Below are positions 23,922 through 33,647 of a stretch of 45,171 bases of DNA, piece after piece (within the stretch, counting starts at the first letter, position 1; each line of letters begins with the position of its first letter). The DNA comes from Methanoregula sp. GTDB lineage: Archaea; Halobacteriota; Methanomicrobia; Methanomicrobiales; Methanospirillaceae. Position numbers and translations under genes: made by a program. The stretch covers positions 1 to 45,171 of the forward strand of contig JAPKXT010000211.1 of the NCBI GenBank assembly GCA_026394695.1, given 5' to 3'. Under the pieces are notes generated by a model. The model was not told the DNA's origin. It saw only the letters and a list, made by a program, of their open reading frames with translations, and searched no databases.

Positions 23922-24182
23922 GACTGAAAGGTCAACCTGGTTCAGGTTACCAATTTTTTAATTTTTATTAAGTACGGGGGGATCTCCACCATTTTTGTTC
24001 TGTTCAGTTATAGGATTTGACTTTAGGTAATGGATGGAAATTTCAGCCCGATTTTTCCCTAATAACAGGATTAAAAGTGGTTTTCATAAAACAAAAATTA
24101 AAAAACAACGTTTTTATTATCACAGGAGAAATGGAATTTTACAACCCGCCAGATTTTATTGGGAAAACATAACACACAGGAC

Positions 24183-25211
24183 ATGACACACATGATCAAT
24201 GTTGGAGTGCTCGGAGCAACGGGTGCGGTTGGCCAGCGATTTGTTGAACTGTTAGCGGATCATCCGTGGTTCAATCTTTCGATGCTCGCCGCTTCTGAAC
24301 GCAGTGCTGGACAGCCCTATGGGAAGATCGTGAACTGGCGTCTCGACACGCCATTTCCCGAAAAAATTGCAAAACTCAAAGTGACACCTATCTCACCAAA
24401 AGCGATGAAGGACATCGATCTTGTCTTCTCGGCGCTCCCTGCAGATATTGCATCTGATGTGGAAAATGAATTTGCCGATGCCGGGATAGCAGTCTGCAGC
24501 AACGCGAGTTCCCACCGGATGGACCCCTCAGTGCCGCTCGTTATTCCGGAGGTTAACCCTGATCATCTTGGCCTTATCGATGTCCAGCGTGATTCCGGCA
24601 GGGACGGATTTATCGTCACGAACCCGAACTGCTCTACCATTATGATGGTCACCGCTCTTGCCCCCCTGAGTAAATTCAAATTTACCGATGTCCGGGTAGC
24701 GACCATGCAGGCAATCTCCGGCGCCGGATTTGCCGGAGTAGCCGCGATGGCGATTTACGACAACGTCATTCCTTATATAGGCCAGGAAGAAGAAAAAATG
24801 GAAACCGAGACTCTTAAGATCATGGGTACTCTGAAGGGCAATACGGTGGCAAATGCCAAATTTAACGTGAGTGCCAGTTGTCACCGGGTCGCGGTTATCG
24901 ACGGTCATACCATGGCAGTCTGGGTAGACATAAAAGAACCGGTGGAAAAACTCAGAAATGCATTCCGGGATTACAAACCCCCGATTAAAGGTCTCCCGAC
25001 TCAGCCTGAAGAATCCGTACATTTCTTTGACGAGGAGAAGGATCGCCCGCAACCCCGGCTTGACCGGATGCGGGGGAAAGGAATGACGGTATCGGTAGGC
25101 AGGCTCAGGCCGGGGGTCCGCTTTGTAGCGATGGGACATAACACTATTCGCGGCGCAGCTGGTGCAAGTGTACTGAATGCAGAACTCATTACAAAGAAGA
25201 AATATCTCTGA
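24183..25211 (+). CDS. asd: aspartate-semialdehyde dehydrogenase
   Basis: [57 protein letters not shown]. Start 24183 or 24192; ORF extends to 24159. Confidence 0.95.
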   Translation: MTHMINVGVLGATGAVGQRFVELLADHPWFNLSMLAASERSAGQPYGKIVNWRLDTPFPEKIAKLKVTPISPKAMKDIDLVFSALPADIASDVENEFADAGIAVCSNASSHRMDPSVPLVIPEVNPDHLGLIDVQRDSGRDGFIVTNPNCSTIMMVTALAPLSKFKFTDVRVATMQAISGAGFAGVAAMAIYDNVIPYIGQEEEKMETETLKIMGTLKGNTVANAKFNVSASCHRVAVIDGHTMAVWVDIKEPVEKLRNAFRDYKPPIKGLPTQPEESVHFFDEEKDRPQPRLDRMRGKGMTVSVGRLRPGVRFVAMGHNTIRGAAGASVLNAELITKKKYL

Positions 25212-25222
25212 ACAGGAGACCT

Positions 25223-25504
25223 ATGATGCAGCCCAAAGAAAACATAGTATTCGTCGGCAACAAGCCCGTCATGAACTACGTACTTGCAGTCATCACGCAG
25301 TTTAACAATGGAGCAGAAGAGGTAGCGATCAAAGCACGGGGTAAAGCAATTTCCCGAGCTGTGGATACCGCTGAGATCGCCCTTAACCGATTCCTTGAAG
25401 GAGTGACAAAAAAAGAGATTATTACCTCAACCGAGATTATTGATACCGATTCTGGCAAGACCAATGTTTCTTCGATCGAGATTGTCCTCGCCAATAACAA
25501 ATAA
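25223..25504 (+). CDS. albA: archaeal chromatin protein Alba
   Basis: [53 protein letters not shown]. Confidence 0.95.
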   Translation: MMQPKENIVFVGNKPVMNYVLAVITQFNNGAEEVAIKARGKAISRAVDTAEIALNRFLEGVTKKEIITSTEIIDTDSGKTNVSSIEIVLANNK

Positions 25505-25630
25505 CCATTCTTTTATCTTTAATTCGGAGAAATTTCGAGTATAGATCGTTCTGGAACATGCAAAATTTCCGGCATATCAAACCGCCCTTTCCCAAAACAA
25601 TTTAAACGGTATTCACGAAGGTACTATGCT

Positions 25631-26131
25631 ATGCGAGCCTATGCTGTCATGCTACTGATCATCCTTTCTGCCAGCATGGTGGTTCCTGTAATGGCTGCTA
25701 ATGAGGACCGCTACAGTTATATCACTGTACAGGATATCCAGGTCCAACTCGATAACGGCAGTGCTGTCATCCATGTGAATTATAAGGTTGAGGAAAACAC
25801 GCGTTTTATCTTTTTTTTACTGGGCAAACAGGATCTCAAGAACAAACTTATGAGAATTCTTAATTATCAGGATGCCAAAATAAATCGGATCGATCTTTCC
25901 AGTGCAGATTTTACCGTTGAAGATGCATCGTTATCATACGGTAACGGGATCTACTGGTACCCGTCACATACCTTCAATATTGCAATTCCCCTGCTTTCCG
26001 TCAAGTCCCCCCAGGCAGTAAAAAACTTTACGATGACAAAAGAGTTCCCCGGGGGAATGGGTTATTTTGCCACAGATACCCGTATCGTGCAATCGGATGT
26101 AAATAATATTACGATACCCAAGGAAAAATAA
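25631..26131 (+). CDS. hypothetical secreted protein
   Basis: 166 aa with an N-terminal signal-peptide-like segment (MRAYAVMLLIILSASMVVPVMAA). Confidence 0.6.
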   Translation: MRAYAVMLLIILSASMVVPVMAANEDRYSYITVQDIQVQLDNGSAVIHVNYKVEENTRFIFFLLGKQDLKNKLMRILNYQDAKINRIDLSSADFTVEDASLSYGNGIYWYPSHTFNIAIPLLSVKSPQAVKNFTMTKEFPGGMGYFATDTRIVQSDVNNITIPKEK

Positions 26132-26588
26132 CCGTATTAGTTTTTTAGTTTTTCCGAAGGAAGTAATATCAAAGGACTTTTTTAACCGTTTGATAGTTTC
26201 CCTGAAGGAAAGACAGCATGAAGCAGATATGGTGTTCTCCACACTTTTTCCCCGATTATTATTAATTCAATGACATTTTGTAAGGATTCTGTCAGGAAAC
26301 AAATCTCGTTCGTTCTGGTGTCACATGGCACCTCCCCCGGAACATCCCAAGGCAAAGTTGTTTTTTTATCACACTCATAAGCACTACACCCGCCACCATC
26401 TCTCAAAAGAAGTTTCGAACTTCGTGTATCGGGTGGCAACCGCCATCGTATCCGTGAGTCAGAACACATTTCGACGTAGCCCGGCACCACTACTCCGACT
26501 TTTAAAAAAATCCTGCAGGAACAAAATATGTCACGCTTTTACACCGACCAATAAAAAATAAAAAAATCACACACCATGTCAGGAACTC

Positions 26589-27722
26589 TTACATGACCTC
26601 AATAATTTCCTGCTTTCTGAGTTCTGACAACTTTTTTGTAACAAAATACTGGACAATAACCCCGGCAATTGCAGAAAAAATGCCAAGGATCGTGAAGGTC
26701 AGGATATTCATTGCCGAAACATCTGTGGAGAGTGGAAATTCCGGAAGGCCACTCACCGAAATGATATACACGCTTGCACTATAGAGGATGAGACCGAGGG
26801 CAATAACAAAGAAGGGAAAAACGATCACTTTTCCAAGTCCGTCGCGTTCATTTGCGTACACATCGATGATGATACCAACTGAAGTTACAAGACCTGCGAT
26901 GATAAGCCATTCAATTGAACCAAAGATAAAAGTCATCAGGTAAAGTAGAATACCCAGACTATTGTCAGTTGAATAAAATTTAAGGACGTTAATAAAGCCA
27001 TTGGTAAATCCAATGATAATTAGGAGGATTGTTGTTGTATAGGTGACAAACGAGAACCGTCCACGTGAAAGTGATGCCCGGAGTGCATCAATGATGCTAT
27101 GGACTATCTCATCGAACCCAAATCCCTTATAAAGCAGAAAACATCCAATGACGCCTACCACAATGATGGTTGCCACACCCGGATAATCGAGCAGGTAGGC
27201 GGTTGCATAGAGCATCATTGCAAGGCCAAGGGGTATGAAGACCATGCGGGAGACCTTCGGGTCATCAAGGAATTTCTTTAAGATATAATACGTGCCTTCA
27301 AGATTAGGCATCTGGTTTACAATCACCCTGCGGATGCTGGATACCGGGATCCTGGACTGGATAATCGGTATGACATACTCATCTTCTGCACCATCGGTCA
27401 CAAGGATACAATTGGTTGCCTGGGTTTCATGTATTACCTGTTCAAGTGAGGCAGCAATCCTGCGGTCTCCATCGATCATGTGGAGATGATTTCCGGCAAC
27501 CACCGCTATTGCCACCTCTTCTCCTTTTGCCGTCAGTTCATCGTAAATTTTGACTGCTGAAAATATTGCGTTGATATCGGAATCTTCTGGGTCAGCAAGC
27601 GCTAACGTATTTGCAGCCATCAGACATGCTGCACGACCGATGGCCGGGCTTTCAACGTTTGCCTTCCAGCCGATATCATCGTCTCGATCAACACTCAGGA
27701 CTAATGTTCGTCCAACAGTCAT
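26589..27722 (-). CDS. DUF373 family membrane protein
   Basis: RTLVLSVDRDDDIGWKANVESPAIGRAACLMAANTLALADPEDSDINAIFSAVKIYDEL; multiple TM segments. Confidence 0.9.
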   Translation of the reverse strand: MTVGRTLVLSVDRDDDIGWKANVESPAIGRAACLMAANTLALADPEDSDINAIFSAVKIYDELTAKGEEVAIAVVAGNHLHMIDGDRRIAASLEQVIHETQATNCILVTDGAEDEYVIPIIQSRIPVSSIRRVIVNQMPNLEGTYYILKKFLDDPKVSRMVFIPLGLAMMLYATAYLLDYPGVATIIVVGVIGCFLLYKGFGFDEIVHSIIDALRASLSRGRFSFVTYTTTILLIIIGFTNGFINVLKFYSTDNSLGILLYLMTFIFGSIEWLIIAGLVTSVGIIIDVYANERDGLGKVIVFPFFVIALGLILYSASVYIISVSGLPEFPLSTDVSAMNILTFTILGIFSAIAGVIVQYFVTKKLSELRKQEIIEVM

Positions 27723-27977
27723 TACTACTATAAACCCCCAACTGACAGCAACTTTATTGTTAAATTCCTCTTATACGGGCTCCGTTTGGTAATCTCCAAA
27801 TGACCGCGCACATGAGGGAATAACATTGCGTAAATAATTAGCAGATTATCCTTATAATTGTAATGACGAATGAGAGGGGGGTGTATGTGGGGGTATAATC
27901 ACCCATCGACCATTGAGATCCACCAACAGAAGCGCATGGTGTGGCTCTCTATTGACTGTAAGTTACTCCTACACCCC

Positions 27978-28193
27978 TTAAAGCCAACAAGCCGGGAATA
28001 AACTCTTATAAATTTTGTACACGGAATAGACCACCATCAAAATGAATACCAGGGCAATAACGATCACAATTGGCTCAACCTGGAATGCAGGCAACGATGA
28101 GAGAAATAAAATATACAACAGCATTCCAGAAGAAATTATGAGAACGAACAAATAACCCCCAACTTCCAGAAACGACGGACAATCATCAGACAT
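27978..28193 (-). CDS. small hypothetical membrane protein
   Basis: 71 aa, two hydrophobic segments. Confidence 0.4.
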   Translation of the reverse strand: MSDDCPSFLEVGGYLFVLIISSGMLLYILFLSSLPAFQVEPIVIVIALVFILMVVYSVYKIYKSLFPACWL

Positions 28194-28514
28194 GATAAAG
28201 TGTATTTTTTTTGACGGTTTTATGTTCTTCTACTTCAACCCGTCAACAGAAACGCACGGTGAGTGGCAGCCGGTTACATCCTCCCGTATTTATCCACCTT
28301 TATGAGGTGAATGCAACCACCACGGCCTTCCCACTCCCCTCACTTTGGACATTCCGGTCCTTTGCAGGGCACCAGGGCAGAATTGAAGTCCGGCTTCAGG
28401 TAATTCTTGATTATTGAGTTTTTCTCCGAGCACCACAGAGTAACCATGATCCGGATCTTTGACCGTGCCCTGATAATGTAGTGGTCGGGGTGGAGTGAAA
28501 GTGAAAAAGAGGGA

Positions 28515-28847
28515 TTATGATTTGTCGCCAAGTGCCAGTTTAAGCGCAGATTCCGTGTCCTTATAACGCTGGTAGGCATGAGACCGTCCCATTACCCGGA
28601 GAAACGCCCATATAACCCCGATAATAAGGATCAGAAGACCGAATAAAAACAGGAATGATGCGAGAAATAGACCGACAATCCCAATAATTATGAGGATGCC
28701 CGGACCAAAAAGGCTTATTGAAATTTCATAATTTTCCTTTGCAGTATTGTACTCATTCCGTAACTCAATTTTATGATTATAGGCATCCTGTTCTTCCGAG
28801 TATAACTTCTTCCAGTCCGCATCCGGGATTTCTGGTACATCCAGCAT
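28515..28847 (-). CDS. hypothetical membrane protein
   Basis: 110 aa, charged N-terminus then two closely spaced TM segments. Confidence 0.5.
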   Translation of the reverse strand: MLDVPEIPDADWKKLYSEEQDAYNHKIELRNEYNTAKENYEISISLFGPGILIIIGIVGLFLASFLFLFGLLILIIGVIWAFLRVMGRSHAYQRYKDTESALKLALGDKS

Positions 28848-28911
28848 AGTTCCCTGATTATATTCTGATGAAGATAAAATGCTTGTTAATTAAATTAAAA
28901 TAAAAAAAAGA

Positions 28912-29772
28912 TCAGATAAGTTTTGAGCGCTGGAGGAGCAATATATCATCGGTGGTAAGTTTTTCTCCTGCCCGGAAGTTCTTGAAGAGACTCTCTGCTT
29001 CTTTTCTTACCGCCTTTTGTTCTTTTGTGACCTTGACCTTCTTTGTCTTCTTACGCAGGCCGGAAATTACCTTATCATAATCCCGGAGTTCCTTTTGACA
29101 GGCAATGAAGAACTTGTGTTCGGAATCTGCAGATTCCTGTGCTTCGACAAAACTCTTGTGTGAAGCATCTGCTGCCTCACGTGATTTGTCTGCCTTCCTA
29201 TAGGAGTCAACCATGAGGTCATGATGTTTCTGGGCAAGCTCAGCGAATTCGGTTACTTTTGCATGAAGATCGGAGGCCAGTTTCCGAAAATCACGGGCTT
29301 CCGTAATCTTGGTACGTATCTCCTTGTTCTGCTCGAGTTCGGCTTCCTGCTCCCGCACCTGAGCAACCATCTGCTTGATCTTTTCGATCAGTTCCCGCTC
29401 TTTGTCCGTTGTAAAGACTTCGGTCTGCTGGCGGTACTCCATAAATTCAATCTGTTTCTGGAGTTCCTTGACCCCCCGGTTCTTCAGGGTTCCGTGCTCT
29501 TTTTTGAACGATTCAATCTCTTCAAACAGGACGTTGGCCTTATCATTAAAGTCATTGCGTTGCCCTTTTAAGTCAAGGACATCCTGGTTGTATTTATCCC
29601 GGAGATCTTTGTTCTTTTGCGCATCTTCCACAAACTCCCGTGTCTGGTTGTTGAGTGCGTTACGTTCCCGGGCGGACTTGCTTGCGGCGGCATTGAGTTC
29701 GTTGCGGCGGTTTTTGTGCTCTTCAGACTCGGCGAGAATCTTCTTTCTTTTTTCCATCAGGTCATTCAACAT
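28912..29772 (-). CDS. archaeal coiled-coil protein (COG1340-like)
   Basis: 286 aa, Lys/Glu-rich long coiled coil: MLNDLMEKRKKILAESEEHKNRRNELNAAASKSARERNALNNQTREFVEDAQKNKDLRDKYNQDVLDLKGQRNDFN. Confidence 0.8.
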   Translation of the reverse strand: MLNDLMEKRKKILAESEEHKNRRNELNAAASKSARERNALNNQTREFVEDAQKNKDLRDKYNQDVLDLKGQRNDFNDKANVLFEEIESFKKEHGTLKNRGVKELQKQIEFMEYRQQTEVFTTDKERELIEKIKQMVAQVREQEAELEQNKEIRTKITEARDFRKLASDLHAKVTEFAELAQKHHDLMVDSYRKADKSREAADASHKSFVEAQESADSEHKFFIACQKELRDYDKVISGLRKKTKKVKVTKEQKAVRKEAESLFKNFRAGEKLTTDDILLLQRSKLI

Positions 29773-30349
29773 GCGTTACCACTCCTCATCGATTCCCAGG
29801 CTTGGGGGCAGATGTAGTATGCTGGAGGTAAAAACTTCCAAAAGAGTGAATAGATGACCCTTTTGATTCTCTCACATGACAACTCTGCATACAGGATGCA
29901 GGACGAAAAACACCAGAAATGAATATTAACGCAGAATTCAGATAAGACCCCGGAACGAAGTCTTTGTTCAACACTCTGTTCATGATGTTCAACTCCCGAT
30001 ACCGGGACGGACCAGATCACGTGGTGTCGTCCCCATCCTCCCAGCGAAGGACTGGTCGAATGTACTATATTTTAAAGGCGCGGGGAATTATTAAGTGTTT
30101 CGCCGTTTCTACGGAGAAAATGCACGGGGTACCACGATCTGGGAGAAGGTCAGATCCGAAAATGCCGTTTTCTTTAACAATTACAAAAAGGGGTTTATCT
30201 AAAGGAGTAACCCTTAACTCCCTTAAGTTATCCGATTTTTACCAACTTTTCTGCTGGCATTGGTCCGGATGAACCATCTGTTTCCCGAAATTTCCGGGAG
30301 AATGCTTGAGTGGAACTTTTTAATTTACAGTGCTTGTGCGTGGTTGTGA

Positions 30350-31519
30350 TTAACCGACCCATTCCAGGACGCCGCCGCCACTGGGCTGGTCCCTGCCGCT
30401 GCTTCTCCTGCTCTGGGGCATCTCAACCGCTTTTGGGTTTGAGCGCTTGTTCTCAATGTCTGCAATCATGGTTTTGTAGGACTGGCGTGTCCCGAGGATC
30501 TGCGCGCTCTTGACACCGGTCATGATAGCGAGCACACGGATCTTGCCCTCCATGTCGTTCCTGACCCGGGCTCCCCAGATAACATCTGCATGAGGATCAA
30601 GCTCATAGGTAAGCGAAGTTGCAACCTCTTCTGCATCCTGCAGCGTAAGGTCAGTTCCTCCTGTAATGTGGATGAGACTTCCGGTTGCGCCGCGGTAGTC
30701 AATATCAAGCATCGGATTGCTCAGGCATTCACGGACAACGCTTTCTGCCTTGTTCTGCTGTTTGCTTTCGCCAACAAGCATGACAGCAACGCCGCCCTTG
30801 GACATGATCGCCCGGACATCGGCATAGTCAATGTTAATGAGTGATGGTTCCGTGATTGTTTCCGAAATACCCTTAACGGTTTCACCAATGAGCTGGTCCA
30901 TTACAGAAAATGCCTGGCCCAAGGGCAGGTTCGGAACGAAGTTCTTCAACCGGTTGTTATCAAGGACAATAACTGAGTCTGATGCGGCTGCAAGTGCCTC
31001 GAGACCTTCTTCAGCACGGATCAGGCGTGCTTTTTCAACCTGGAACGGGTAGCTGACCATGCCGACTACGATTGCACCCTGCTCCTTTGCAATTGATGCA
31101 ACAACTGGAGCGGAACCGGTACCGGTACCTCCTCCCATACCTGCTGTGATGAAAACCAGATCGGCAGATTCAAGGACTGCTTCAAGTGTCGGGCGTGCCA
31201 TCTCGGCTGCGCGCTTGCCGACATCCGGATATCCACCGGCACCGAGGCCTTTGGTCAGGGATTTGCCAATGAGGATACGTTTATCGGCTTGGATCATGTC
31301 CAGATGCTGCTTGTCCGTGTTGATTGCAATCGTTTCTGCACCGGAAACACCCATGTGGTGGATGCGGTTCACGGTATTGTTACCTGCTCCACCACAACCC
31401 ACAATAACGATTCGTGGCTGGCCGACAAAGTCATCTTCCATTGCGTTCGCTGAATTTGGTTTATTCAGCTCTTTTTCAAGTTCGGCGTTTTTTAACGCAT
31501 CATTAATAATACTCTGCAT
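30350..31519 (-). CDS. ftsZ: cell division protein FtsZ (FtsZ2-like)
   Basis: [83 protein letters not shown]. Confidence 0.96.
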   Translation of the reverse strand: MQSIINDALKNAELEKELNKPNSANAMEDDFVGQPRIVIVGCGGAGNNTVNRIHHMGVSGAETIAINTDKQHLDMIQADKRILIGKSLTKGLGAGGYPDVGKRAAEMARPTLEAVLESADLVFITAGMGGGTGTGSAPVVASIAKEQGAIVVGMVSYPFQVEKARLIRAEEGLEALAAASDSVIVLDNNRLKNFVPNLPLGQAFSVMDQLIGETVKGISETITEPSLINIDYADVRAIMSKGGVAVMLVGESKQQNKAESVVRECLSNPMLDIDYRGATGSLIHITGGTDLTLQDAEEVATSLTYELDPHADVIWGARVRNDMEGKIRVLAIMTGVKSAQILGTRQSYKTMIADIENKRSNPKAVEMPQSRRSSGRDQPSGGGVLEWVG

Positions 31520-31529
31520 GTTTACCCTC

Positions 31530-31724
31530 TCAAACCTTGAATGAAACCTGGTCGCTATCCTTCAAGACACGACTTGCACGTTTTTCAACAAGTTCACGGA
31601 CCGCTGCCCGGACAGCTTCTGATACATTGGGATATTCCCCGGAGTTGACCATCTGCTGGAGCAGATAGATTTGCTGTTCTGGTAACCGGAGCGTGATTCT
31701 CTGCATCATCGTTGTATCTCTCAT
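31530..31724 (-). CDS. ribbon-helix-helix regulator, CdrS-like, upstream of ftsZ
   Basis: [55 protein letters not shown] beta strand plus two helices. Stop lies 10 nt before the ftsZ start. Start ATG 31724 or 31709; ORF extends to 31751. Confidence 0.85.
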   Translation of the reverse strand: MRDTTMMQRITLRLPEQQIYLLQQMVNSGEYPNVSEAVRAAVRELVEKRASRVLKDSDQVSFKV

Positions 31725-31725
31725 T

Positions 31726-31786
31726 TCTGACACATGTCTGTCATCTGTCATTCATATGTCAGACAAAGAGAACACTTGTGTCTGAC
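31726..31786. promoter_or_regulatory. cluster of TCTGTCA/TGTCTGACA-type repeats, putative RHH operator
   Basis: TCTGACA 31726-31732; TCTGTCA 31737-31743 and 31744-31750 back to back; TGTCAGACA 31757-31765; TGTCTGAC 31779-31786. Confidence 0.5.
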
Positions 31787-31908
31787 TTAACCAGATGATC
31801 CAAACTATTACAGATAATGTATAAAAACTTTCTTCTTTGCTTTTTGTAAGTCTCTCAAAACACATTTAAGACAGCCAATCCAAGTAATTTGAAAAAGAGG
31901 GGATTTAA

Positions 31909-32910
31909 ATGATTATTGACTTTCCAGAACGGGAGGTTCATGGCGGTACCGGAAAGCGGCAGCGCGAGAAAACCCAAAAAACGGTGCTGGATTTCAGCGC
32001 GAGTACAAATCCCTTCGCTCCCTTGTTCGAGTGGCATTGTGATCCCGAACTCCTTGCATATTACCCTGATGACAGGTACACGCAGTTAAAAACCTGTATC
32101 GCATCTGCTTTCCACCGTCCTTCTGATGAAATATGTGTAGGGAATGGGTCAATTGAGATCATCAGGGTGTTCTGTTCAGTCGTGTTTAAGGGAGATAAAA
32201 AATATTTTTATACACAATCCCCCACTTTTGGGGAATATGCGTTGTCTGCCCGACTTGCCGGGGCAAACCGGGTAAGTAATTCCGGAAATGCCGACGTGTC
32301 GTTTATATGCAACCCAAACAACCCGACCGGTATTCTGCTGAAAAAACCTGAGATGAACTGCCATCTTGAAGACATGAAATCCCATGGAGGGCTACTTTTT
32401 AGTGACGAGGCATTTATTGAACTGGCGGATCCTGCACAGAGCATGGTGGATGTGCGTGACCCGGATCTCTTCGTGCTGCATTCTCTCACGAAAAGTTTTT
32501 CAATTCCCGGCATCCGCTTCGGGTACGGTTTTGGCGATCCGGACCTTATTGATAAAATTGAGATCGCCCGACCCCCATGGAGCGTGAATACATTTGCAGA
32601 GGCATATGCACTGGAAGCGTTCCGGCACTTGCATGAACTCACAGCATCGCGTGCCGCGATCACACAGGAACGTGAATGGCTCGCATCTGAGATTGACGCC
32701 ATGGGCCTGCACTGCAATCCCTCATCTGCCAATTACCTCCTCGTGGAATGTTGGCGGGATGTTACATCGTTCTGTGCCGCACTTGAACAACAGGATATTC
32801 TCGTCCGCGACTGCACATCATTTGGTTTACCCACCTGCATTCGTGTAGCAGTGCGGACACGAGAGGAAAACTGTATCCTTACCGAGGCACTATCAGCATG
32901 CATGCACTGA
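31909..32910 (+). CDS. cobD: PLP-dependent aminotransferase fold I, CobD-like L-threonine-O-3-phosphate decarboxylase
   Basis: LDFSASTNPFAP, YYPDDRYTQLKTCIAS, VGNGSIEIIRVF, CNPNNPTG, SLTKSFSIPGIRFGYG; overlaps a cobalamin-type nucleotidyltransferase. Confidence 0.75.
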   Translation: MIIDFPEREVHGGTGKRQREKTQKTVLDFSASTNPFAPLFEWHCDPELLAYYPDDRYTQLKTCIASAFHRPSDEICVGNGSIEIIRVFCSVVFKGDKKYFYTQSPTFGEYALSARLAGANRVSNSGNADVSFICNPNNPTGILLKKPEMNCHLEDMKSHGGLLFSDEAFIELADPAQSMVDVRDPDLFVLHSLTKSFSIPGIRFGYGFGDPDLIDKIEIARPPWSVNTFAEAYALEAFRHLHELTASRAAITQEREWLASEIDAMGLHCNPSSANYLLVECWRDVTSFCAALEQQDILVRDCTSFGLPTCIRVAVRTREENCILTEALSACMH

Positions 32911-33527
32911 TTATGGCCGGGGGCACCGGCAGCCGGCTGAACCGGGGAGAAAAACCCCTCATTTCAATCTGTGGACGACCGATGATTGCCTACGTGATTG
33001 AGGCGTTCTCAGCAGCCGGGTTTGAACCGGTTGTGGCCGCGTCACCAAAGACTCCCATGACCATGAACTGGTGCCGGGCACAGGGTATAGTATTCTGCAA
33101 GACCGATGGCGGGGGTTTCGTCGAAGATATGATTAGTGCAGTAAAAACCCTGGAGGAACATCACCCGCTTTTTGTCTGTGTATCTGATATCCCCTGCATC
33201 AGTACGGGAATTATCCAGCGAATTGCCGATTCATATCATCAATCGGGAAAAGATGCCTGTTCAGCATGGGTTCCGGCTGGACGTATTCATGCAGGCATCG
33301 GGGGTATGTCCTGCCGTCAACAGGTTAACGGGGTTGAGGCATGCCCGGCCGGCGTAAATATTCTCCGGGGTGATCTCATTGAACAGCCCCAGGATGAACT
33401 ACAGGTCCTTATCAGCGATCCAGGACTTGCCCTGAACGTCAATACACCTGCAGATCTTGCACGGGCTGAAGATTTTCTTAAAACTGCAATTTTAACAATA
33501 CATTCCCGGGTCCTGCACATTCCCTGA
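32898..33527 (+). CDS. cobY: NTP-transferase, adenosylcobinamide-phosphate guanylyltransferase CobY-like
   Basis: MHALIMAGGTGSRLNRGEKPLISICGRPMIAYVIEAF, FVCVSDIPCIS; 13-bp overlap with the CobD-like gene. Confidence 0.8.
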   Translation: MHALIMAGGTGSRLNRGEKPLISICGRPMIAYVIEAFSAAGFEPVVAASPKTPMTMNWCRAQGIVFCKTDGGGFVEDMISAVKTLEEHHPLFVCVSDIPCISTGIIQRIADSYHQSGKDACSAWVPAGRIHAGIGGMSCRQQVNGVEACPAGVNILRGDLIEQPQDELQVLISDPGLALNVNTPADLARAEDFLKTAILTIHSRVLHIP

Positions 33528-33647
33528 TCATTGAAGTCCGCGCAGGATCAAACATCCCAATCTGTGCCCCAGCACTCAAAATAAGCGCAATCCTGTCATA
33601 TTTGGCAGGAATGCATATTAAGGGGCATAACCCAAGATCTCTATATT

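Noticed and set aside
24528-25139. 203-aa minus-strand ORF inside asd
   Set aside because: Antisense to strongly recognised asd; composition looks like a shadow ORF.
26182-26561. Overlapping ORFs on both strands (26182-26490 minus, 26325-26561 plus)
   Set aside because: No clear start signal, domain or plausible composition; treated as intergenic.
30197-30222. ggagt...actcc hairpin with SD-like aaaggag near 30200
   Set aside because: Only a 5-bp stem and no start codon or ORF follows; not enough to call a feature.
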